This document shows positions 7,296 through 13,120 of a DNA stretch of 13,120 nucleotides, piece after piece. Positions within the stretch are counted from its first letter, which is position 1, and each line of letters opens with the position of its first letter. Below the pieces are notes generated by a model, which searched no databases, was not told the origin of the DNA, and saw only the letters and a program-made list of their open reading frames with translations. The position numbers and the translations under genes were made by a program. Source of the stretch: Chitinophagaceae bacterium (GTDB lineage: Bacteria > Bacteroidota > Bacteroidia > Chitinophagales > Chitinophagaceae); contig CANEWV010000014.1 of the NCBI GenBank assembly GCA_947442905.1, positions 1 through 13,120 on the forward strand, given 5' to 3'.

Positions 7296-9837
7296 AACTT
7301 TTTATAGAATTTTATTATTGATTGTTTTGGTTGCCTCGTTTAACGCTGCGGCCACTGCACAACAAACAGTTGTTACAGGGGTTGTAACAGATTTAAATAG
7401 TGGCGCACCCATCCCTTATGCAACCATTGTATTTAAAGGTGGACGTGGAACCGTAACAGACAGCGCAGGAAAGTACAAGCTCGTTGGCACCAATCAAATA
7501 GGGAGTATTAAAATTTCTTATGTTGGCTACAAAACGGTTACCAAAAATATTCAAATAGGTAAAACACAAGTAATTGATATTATTATGGAAGTGGATCCGC
7601 TGCTTTCTAATAACGTTACCGTTTCTACCAATAAACGTGCGCCATATAAAAACAAAAACAATCCAGCTGTAGATCTTATTAAAAGAGTGATTGCCAATAA
7701 GCCGCTCAATAAGCCTGATAGTTATGATTATATCCAGTACGACGAATATGATAAGGTGGAATTATCACTTAGTAAAATTCCTGAAAAAATTACCAATAGT
7801 AAACTGCTTAAAAAGTATCAGTTTTTACTAGACAATAAAGACACCCAAAAAATAGCAGGCAAAGCACTCATCCCTATTTATTTAGAAGAGCGTTTGTCTT
7901 CACATTATTTTCGAAAATCTCCAGAAAAAACAAAAGACATTGTAATTGCGCAAAAGCGTGTAAACTTTGGAGATTACGTAGATAACGATGGCGTGAGCAC
8001 CTATTTAAATAGGCTTGTGATGGATATTAATATTTATGAAAATAATATCCCATTATTTACCCACGAATTTTTAAGCCCCATTGCCGATGTGGCCCCTACA
8101 TTTTATATGTATTATATTAGGGATACCATAACGGATGCTAACGGTTTGAAATTAGTGAAGCTTTATTTTACGCCACGTAATACCAACGACTTGTTGTTTA
8201 GAGGCACCATGTATATTACCCTTGATGGTAATTACGGTGTTCAAAAAATGACCATGTTTATTAGTAAAAATGCGAACGTAAATTTTGTTAGAGAATTAAA
8301 TATTGATTTAGATTTTGAACAAGGTAACGATAGTAGATATCATTTGATAAAGAGCACTGCATTTACAGAAGCTGCTTTAACAAAAAATAGTAAAGGCGGA
8401 GTGTTTGGTGGCCGAACCGTTTCTTATAAAAATTACACCATTAATAAAGCCTTACCGGATTCTATCTATACTGGACCTTCACTCGTTGTTAAAGCGGATG
8501 CAGCAAACTACAACGAATCATTTTGGAATGCTAGTAGGCATGATACTTTAACAAAGGCAGAATCTAAAGTTTACAGTAATATTGATAGCCTCGAAAAAAT
8601 GCCATCTTTTAGAAGAACGATGGCTGTTGTCACACTTTTAGTAGCTGGCTATACGGCCATTGGTCCAGTAGATATGGGACCTGCCGCCACTTTTTATAGT
8701 TTTAATCCAGTAGAAGGATTTAGACTTAGGCTTGGTGGACGTACCACGCCAAAATTAAGCAAGCGTATTTATTTTGAAGGGTATGGTGCATATGGTTTTA
8801 AAGATGAAAAATGGAAGTACTATGGTGGCGTAACATACTCTCTCAACAATCAATCTATCTATGCATTCCCAATGCATTTTGTGCGTGCGAGTTTTCAAAA
8901 AGAAACCAAAATTCCCGGACAAGATTTAGAATTTGTATCGGAGGATAATATTTTGCTTTCCTTTAAACGAGGACTCAACGACAAGTGGACCTACAATAAA
9001 TATTTCAAAATTGATTACGTACATGAATTGCCAAGCAGGTTATCATATACGATTGGTTTTAGAAACTGGAGGCATGAAGCAGCGGGTGGACTTGTTTATC
9101 AAACCGTAAAAAATGGGCAAACAGAAACTGTTCCGGAGGTTAACACATCAGAAATAACAGGACAAATTAGATGGGCGCCACATGAGCAGTTTTTTCAGGG
9201 TAAGGTTTACCGCATTGCCATGGTTAATAAATATCCCATTCTTACCCTTAATTATACAGCTGGTTTAAAAGGCGTAATGGGTAGTAGTTATAATTACCAG
9301 AAAGTGAGTTTCACTTTTGATAAGCGTTTTTATTTGTCTCAACTTGGATTTACAGATGTTAATTTTGAAGCAGGAACAATGTTTGGTAAAATTCCGTATC
9401 CGTTATTAAGTATTCCGCGCGCAAACCAAACATACGCCTACCAATTAAATTCTTATAACCTCATGAACTTCCAAGAGTTTGTAAGTGACAGGTACGCGTC
9501 TTTATTTGTTGAACATTATTTTAACGGATTGATATTTAACCGTATTCCTTTATTTAAAAAACTAAAACTGCGTGAGCAATTAGCGGCTAGGGTTATTTAT
9601 GGAAGTTTACGAGATGAAAATGATCCTGCAAAAAATCCAGATCTAATTGCATTCCAAAATTACAATGGCGCTGTAACAAGTTTTAGCCTTAATCAGGGAC
9701 CTTATTTTGAAGGCAGTGTAGGTATTGGAAATATATTCAAGTTTTTGCGCGTTGATCTTGTTAAAAGGTTTACCTATACCAATAACCCTTACATTACCAA
9801 GCTAGGGATTCGTACAAGATTTAGATTTGACTTTTAA
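7288..9837 (+). CDS. DUF5686 outer membrane protein with carboxypeptidase-regulatory-like domain
   Basis: This 849-residue protein is of a type typical of Bacteroidota outer membranes and of unknown function. A signal peptide covers about residues 1-25 (VKTFYRILLLIVLVASF, cleavage near ATA-QQ). Residues about 28-105 form a carboxypeptidase-regulatory-like beta-sandwich (GVVTDLNSGAPIPYATIVFKG, then DSAGKYKL and ISYVGYKT), as seen at the N-terminus of SusC-like receptors. The DUF5686 region starts near 123 with NPAVDLIKRVIANKP and runs to the end. The second half is rich in alternating aromatic and polar residues and ends TRFRFDF with a terminal phenylalanine, as expected for an outer-membrane beta-barrel. 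No TonB-dependent plug domain is seen, so it is not a standard SusC/TonB receptor. I chose the ATG at 7288, which puts the signal peptide at the N-terminus and overlaps serC by 8 bases; a TTG at 7276 is less likely. Confidence 0.9.
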   Translation: MVKTFYRILLLIVLVASFNAAATAQQTVVTGVVTDLNSGAPIPYATIVFKGGRGTVTDSAGKYKLVGTNQIGSIKISYVGYKTVTKNIQIGKTQVIDIIMEVDPLLSNNVTVSTNKRAPYKNKNNPAVDLIKRVIANKPLNKPDSYDYIQYDEYDKVELSLSKIPEKITNSKLLKKYQFLLDNKDTQKIAGKALIPIYLEERLSSHYFRKSPEKTKDIVIAQKRVNFGDYVDNDGVSTYLNRLVMDINIYENNIPLFTHEFLSPIADVAPTFYMYYIRDTITDANGLKLVKLYFTPRNTNDLLFRGTMYITLDGNYGVQKMTMFISKNANVNFVRELNIDLDFEQGNDSRYHLIKSTAFTEAALTKNSKGGVFGGRTVSYKNYTINKALPDSIYTGPSLVVKADAANYNESFWNASRHDTLTKAESKVYSNIDSLEKMPSFRRTMAVVTLLVAGYTAIGPVDMGPAATFYSFNPVEGFRLRLGGRTTPKLSKRIYFEGYGAYGFKDEKWKYYGGVTYSLNNQSIYAFPMHFVRASFQKETKIPGQDLEFVSEDNILLSFKRGLNDKWTYNKYFKIDYVHELPSRLSYTIGFRNWRHEAAGGLVYQTVKNGQTETVPEVNTSEITGQIRWAPHEQFFQGKVYRIAMVNKYPILTLNYTAGLKGVMGSSYNYQKVSFTFDKRFYLSQLGFTDVNFEAGTMFGKIPYPLLSIPRANQTYAYQLNSYNLMNFQEFVSDRYASLFVEHYFNGLIFNRIPLFKKLKLREQLAARVIYGSLRDENDPAKNPDLIAFQNYNGAVTSFSLNQGPYFEGSVGIGNIFKFLRVDLVKRFTYTNNPYITKLGIRTRFRFDF

Positions 9838-9848
9838 CACTGGGGAAT

Positions 9849-10394
9849 ATGCATGTTAGAATTGTATGGGTTTTAGTAGTAGGCTTATTGATGGGTGTAG
9901 TTGATAGCTATGCTAACACCGCGCTAGATTCTTTTCCTATACCAAAGCCCACCGCTAAACAACTCTTTTATTTACAAAGAACCACCAATAGCAATACCAT
10001 CATTTGTGATCTTAATACGGATTCAAAAGGACAGCTTATCAAAGACAACCCAGTACACGTGTATTGGATACGTTATGACGAAGGGGGAGGAAAAAAAGAA
10101 TTAAGCTATATTCAAGAAACTTTTGCTTACGGAATTAAGCATGACTTACTTCCCAACGGCGTTTATAAACTTCATTTTGTTTCCTATAAAAAACAAGTCT
10201 TTTATTTAAAGCGTTCTCCAAAAGACAATCAATACAAAGTTTATTTTTTACTCAATAACAAAGAATTTGTTTTACAAAAATTATTCGTAAAAATTGAAGG
10301 CGGATCTTTTTGGGTGCCCAATGTTATTTATATGGAGATTATTGGAAAAGACGAATATTCTGGCACGCCATTTTCATATAAATTCAAGCCTTAA
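9849..10394 (+). CDS. DUF4833 family exported protein
   Basis: This 181-residue protein has a signal peptide at about residues 1-22 (MHVRIVWVLVVGLLMGVVDSYA) and no lipobox, so it is probably periplasmic or surface-exposed. The mature part resembles DUF4833, a family known mainly from Bacteroidota and of unknown function: FYLQRTTNSNTIICDLN (40-56), NPVHVYWIRYDEGG (67-80), ELSYIQETFAYGI (84-96) and LPNGVYKLHFVSYKK (101-115). The rest is beta-rich, compatible with a small beta-sandwich or barrel. It has a length normal for the family as I know it. It starts 11 bases after the DUF5686 gene, so the two are probably translated from one message and may act together in the envelope. The family call is from remembered motifs, not a search. 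Confidence 0.8.
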   Translation: MHVRIVWVLVVGLLMGVVDSYANTALDSFPIPKPTAKQLFYLQRTTNSNTIICDLNTDSKGQLIKDNPVHVYWIRYDEGGGKKELSYIQETFAYGIKHDLLPNGVYKLHFVSYKKQVFYLKRSPKDNQYKVYFLLNNKEFVLQKLFVKIEGGSFWVPNVIYMEIIGKDEYSGTPFSYKFKP

Positions 10395-10421
10395 TTCATT
10401 AGAATTGCCGATATTTGAAGC

Positions 10422-11657
10422 ATGGCAATCATTCAACCTTTTAAGGCTTTGCGCCCGCAGCCTCAGCTAGCAAAACAAGTAGCTAGCCGTCCTTACGATG
10501 TATTAAATAGTGCTGAAGCTAAAAAAGAAGCAGCAGGTAATCCCGCCTCTTTTTTGCATATCACAAAAAGCGAAATTGATCTACCAGAATCGGTAGATAT
10601 TCATGACGCACAAGTATATGAACAAGCAAAAGAAAATTTAGCGGCTTTTATAAAACGCGATGTAGTTTTTAGAGAATCTAAAGAGTGCTATTATATCTAT
10701 CAATTAATCATGCATGGTAGGTCTCAAACCGGACTTGTATGTGTAAGTAGTGTGGATGATTATGAAAATGACATTATCAAAAAGCACGAGTTTACAAGAC
10801 CAGAAAAAGAACTAGACCGCATCAATCATATCAAAACATCGGGCGCTCAAACGGGTAATGTATTTTTAGCTTACCGCAATAATGTTGGTTTAGATGCACT
10901 CATCGAAAACTGGAAAAAAACAAAAACAGCGGTCTATGATTTTGAAGCTGATGATCAAATTCAGCATACCATTTGGGTGGTAAATGATGAGTCTACTATT
11001 CAAGAAATCAGCTCCATATTTCAAAATGAAATTCCATGTACCTATATTGCTGATGGACATCATAGAGCTGCATCTGCTGCAAAAGTGCGCGCTGCTCTAG
11101 GTGCCAATGCTGGTAAAAATGCGGATTATTTTTTAACCACTTTATTTCCTTCCAATCAGTTGTACATCATGGATTACAACCGTGTGGTAAAGGATTTACA
11201 TGGGTTAACGCCTGCAGCATTTTTAGAGGCGGTAGCAAAACAATTTGATGTTGAGCAGTTGTCTAAAGAGCCATTTAAGCCAGCATCACTTCATGATATA
11301 GGCATGTACTTAAACGGAAGTTGGTATAAACTCACTGCTAAGCCTGGTACTTTTACCGAAGATCCAATTGGTATTTTAGATGTAACTATTTTACAAAACA
11401 ATATTTTGGATGGTATACTAGGTATTGCTGATCCACGTACTGATTCTCGTGTAGATTTTGTGGGTGGTATTAGAGGACTTCAGGTACTCGCGGATAAAGT
11501 AGATAGCGGTCAATTTGCGGCAGCATTTAGTTTGTATGCTGTTACGATTGATCAGTTATTTGCGATTGCGGATACAGGAAATGTAATGCCTCCAAAAAGT
11601 ACTTGGTTTGAGCCTAAATTAAGAGATGGTTTATTAACCCATCTTATTTACGAGTAG
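10422..11657 (+). CDS. DUF1015 family protein, possibly linked to serine metabolism
   Basis: This 411-residue cytoplasmic protein (no signal peptide or membrane segment) belongs to the DUF1015 family, whose members start with a short IQPFKALRP-like segment. Other features are RPYDV (23-27), SFLHITKSEIDLP (43-55), the polar block IIKKHEFTRPEKELDRINHI (118-137), YIADGHHRAASA (208-219), DPRTDSRVDFVGG (337-349) and a C-terminal MPPKSTWFEPKLRDGL (389-404). The conserved charged residues suggest an enzyme. The DGHHR motif resembles the GCHR/GHHR signature of the ParB/sulfiredoxin fold, which also includes free-serine kinases, and DUF1015 genes are often found beside serC and serA. A role in making or using phosphoserine is therefore my inference, not an established function. 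It starts 27 bases after the DUF4833 gene; the length is normal for the family. Confidence 0.9.
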   Translation: MAIIQPFKALRPQPQLAKQVASRPYDVLNSAEAKKEAAGNPASFLHITKSEIDLPESVDIHDAQVYEQAKENLAAFIKRDVVFRESKECYYIYQLIMHGRSQTGLVCVSSVDDYENDIIKKHEFTRPEKELDRINHIKTSGAQTGNVFLAYRNNVGLDALIENWKKTKTAVYDFEADDQIQHTIWVVNDESTIQEISSIFQNEIPCTYIADGHHRAASAAKVRAALGANAGKNADYFLTTLFPSNQLYIMDYNRVVKDLHGLTPAAFLEAVAKQFDVEQLSKEPFKPASLHDIGMYLNGSWYKLTAKPGTFTEDPIGILDVTILQNNILDGILGIADPRTDSRVDFVGGIRGLQVLADKVDSGQFAAAFSLYAVTIDQLFAIADTGNVMPPKSTWFEPKLRDGLLTHLIYE

Positions 11658-11671
11658 TATAAACACATGCC

Positions 11672-13120
11672 ATGCATATGAAACGATTGTTTGATTGCCT
11701 CGATCATCAGCTAGATCATTTTCCAAAAAAGGACATGCTTGCTGCCAAAGAAAAAGGTGTTTGGAAAACATATAGTACTGCGGATGTAGCAAGTACTGTA
11801 GATGCATTAAGCGCCGGATTGATATCGCTAGGTGTTAGTGGTCATAACTTTACCCCCGAGTCCAGTGATAAAATTGCTATCATGAGTAGCAATAGGCCTG
11901 AGTGGGTTTTTACAGACCTTGCTTGCCAACAAATTGGGGCTATTTTAGTTCCCTTATATCCAACAACCAATCCTATCGAAGTAGAATTTATTTTAAATGA
12001 TGCAGCGGTTGGGTATGTTTTTGTAAGCAACCTCGAGTTGTATGAAAAAGTAAAATCAGTTGCCTCAAAAGTGCCTTCTATTAAAGGTATTTATACATTT
12101 GATGCTATAGAAGGTGCGGTGCACTGGACTTCACTTACAAATGCAGCAACACCGGCACTGCTAGATCAAGTAGCAAGTATTAAAAAAACAATTCCGGTTA
12201 CTCAGTTAGCAACTATCATTTATACATCCGGTACAACGGGTGTTCCTAAAGGTGTGATGCTGAGTCATCAAAATATTTATAGCAATGTGATGTTTTCAAA
12301 AGAGAGTTTTCCTTTTGAAGACGCGCCAGATTCTAAAGTGCTTAGCTTTTTACCGCTCAATCACATTTTTGAAAAAATGGTCACCTACATTTATTTGTAC
12401 AGTGGCATTTCTATTTATTACGCCGAAAGCCTGGATACCATTGGTGATAATTTAAAAGAAATTAAACCAGATGGCTTTACAACGGTACCGCGCCTACTGG
12501 AAAAAGTATTTGAAAAAATAATGGCCAAGGGCGCCGAGCAAACTGGCATCAAGAAAAAATTATTTTTTTGGGCAGTGGCGCTTGGTGAAAAATATGACAA
12601 TATACAAAGTGGTGGTTTTTGGTATAACATGCAATTAGCGATTGCCAATAAACTCATTTTTACAAAATGGTGTGAAGCCCTTGGTGGTAACGTTTCATTT
12701 ATTGTAACAGGTGGTGCGGCTTGTCAGGTAAAACTTCTCCGCATTTTTAATGCCGCTAAAATTCCTGTGTTTGAAGGATATGGCCCAACCGAAAATAGTC
12801 CAGTAATAAGTGTGAATCGCAAGGCAAAGGGCGGCACCAAATTTGGTACCGTTGGCCCTGTAATTAATGGCATACAAGTGAAAATTGAATCCGATGGTGA
12901 AATATGTGTAGCAGGCGAAAGTGTGATGGTGGGTTATTATAAGCGTCCAGATTTAACGGCAGAAGCAGTGATAGATGGTTGGCTCCATACCGGCGATATT
13001 GGCGTTTTTGAAAACGATATTTTCTTAAAAATCACCGACCGTAAAAAAGAACTCTTTAAAACAAGTGGTGGTAAATATGTAGCACCGCAGCCTATCGAAA
13101 ACAAGTGTAAAGAAAGTCCC
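11672..13120 (+). CDS. Long-chain acyl-CoA synthetase (AMP-forming), C-terminus cut by window edge
   Basis: This FadD/ACSL-type enzyme activates fatty acids with ATP to acyl-adenylates and then forms acyl-CoA, for lipid synthesis or beta-oxidation. I read 483 codons without a stop to the right edge; the family usually has about 590-600 residues, so about a fifth is missing. Numbered from the ATG at 11678, the landmarks are the P-loop YTSGTTGVPKG (182-192), SFLPLNHIFEK, the adenine-binding GYGPTENSP (367-375), the HTGD motif (437-440) with the ATP-ribose aspartate D440, and DRKKELFKTSGGK near the end. All look intact. Two in-frame ATGs lie two codons apart (11672 and 11678, ATGCATATG); either could be the start, the second giving MKRLFD. 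The gene starts 14-20 bases after the DUF1015 stop, so it joins the same run. Chain-length preference cannot be read from this. Confidence 0.94.
   Translation, partial: MHMKRLFDCLDHQLDHFPKKDMLAAKEKGVWKTYSTADVASTVDALSAGLISLGVSGHNFTPESSDKIAIMSSNRPEWVFTDLACQQIGAILVPLYPTTNPIEVEFILNDAAVGYVFVSNLELYEKVKSVASKVPSIKGIYTFDAIEGAVHWTSLTNAATPALLDQVASIKKTIPVTQLATIIYTSGTTGVPKGVMLSHQNIYSNVMFSKESFPFEDAPDSKVLSFLPLNHIFEKMVTYIYLYSGISIYYAESLDTIGDNLKEIKPDGFTTVPRLLEKVFEKIMAKGAEQTGIKKKLFFWAVALGEKYDNIQSGGFWYNMQLAIANKLIFTKWCEALGGNVSFIVTGGAACQVKLLRIFNAAKIPVFEGYGPTENSPVISVNRKAKGGTKFGTVGPVINGIQVKIESDGEICVAGESVMVGYYKRPDLTAEAVIDGWLHTGDIGVFENDIFLKITDRKKELFKTSGGKYVAPQPIENKCKESP

Noticed and set aside
10395..10421. Internal promoter before the DUF1015 gene
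   Set aside because: The gap holds TATTTG but not the spaced TAnnTTTG element, and there is no suitable -33 motif; read-through from upstream is simpler.
12418..12877. Two short open frames on the minus strand (12418-12657 and 12695-12877)
   Set aside because: Both are antisense to the conserved core of the acyl-CoA synthetase.

Overview
The window reads as chromosomal DNA from a Bacteroidota bacterium, most likely a Chitinophagaceae-like or related environmental member. This rests on AT-rich coding sequence judged by eye, family types largely typical of that phylum (DUF5686 with a carboxypeptidase-regulatory-like domain, DUF4833), start regions without clear Shine-Dalgarno sequences, and promoter matches to the Bacteroidota consensus (TTTG, about 19 nt, TAnnTTTG). 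The phylum is a confident inference; the family is not. The sequence is almost fully coding. The largest gap is 128 bases (5427-5554). I see no tRNA, rRNA, CRISPR array, insertion sequence or prophage gene.

Left half, minus strand (5426 down to 1): a complete-looking tripartite efflux operon in the order tetR-family regulator, TolC-like outer membrane factor, lipoprotein membrane-fusion adaptor, RND inner-membrane permease. The permease runs off the left edge. The regulator and outer membrane factor overlap by an ATGA, and the other gaps are 24-27 bases, so the four genes are probably one transcript. A perfect 11-bp inverted repeat (5450-5481) covers the whole predicted promoter of this operon and is the natural candidate operator for the TetR protein.

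Right half, plus strand (5555 to the right edge): a tight run of six genes. They are a DUF502 membrane protein, phosphoserine aminotransferase SerC, a large DUF5686 outer-membrane barrel protein, a small exported DUF4833 protein, a DUF1015 protein, and a long-chain acyl-CoA synthetase cut by the right edge. The first three overlap (14 and 8 bases) and the rest are 11-27 bases apart, so read-through from one promoter near 5496-5503 is likely. That promoter lies back to back with the efflux promoter and its upstream part touches the same palindrome.

How the genes work together: the left block exports small molecules across both membranes under TetR control. The right block joins serine biosynthesis (SerC, and probably DUF1015, which carries a DGHHR motif and is often found beside ser genes) with cell-envelope and lipid-activation genes. 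The usual partner SerA is not in the window. The most interesting leads are the DUF1015-serC linkage without serA, the promoter-embedded operator shared by two divergent units, and an RND permease with two apparent extra hydrophobic segments in its middle.
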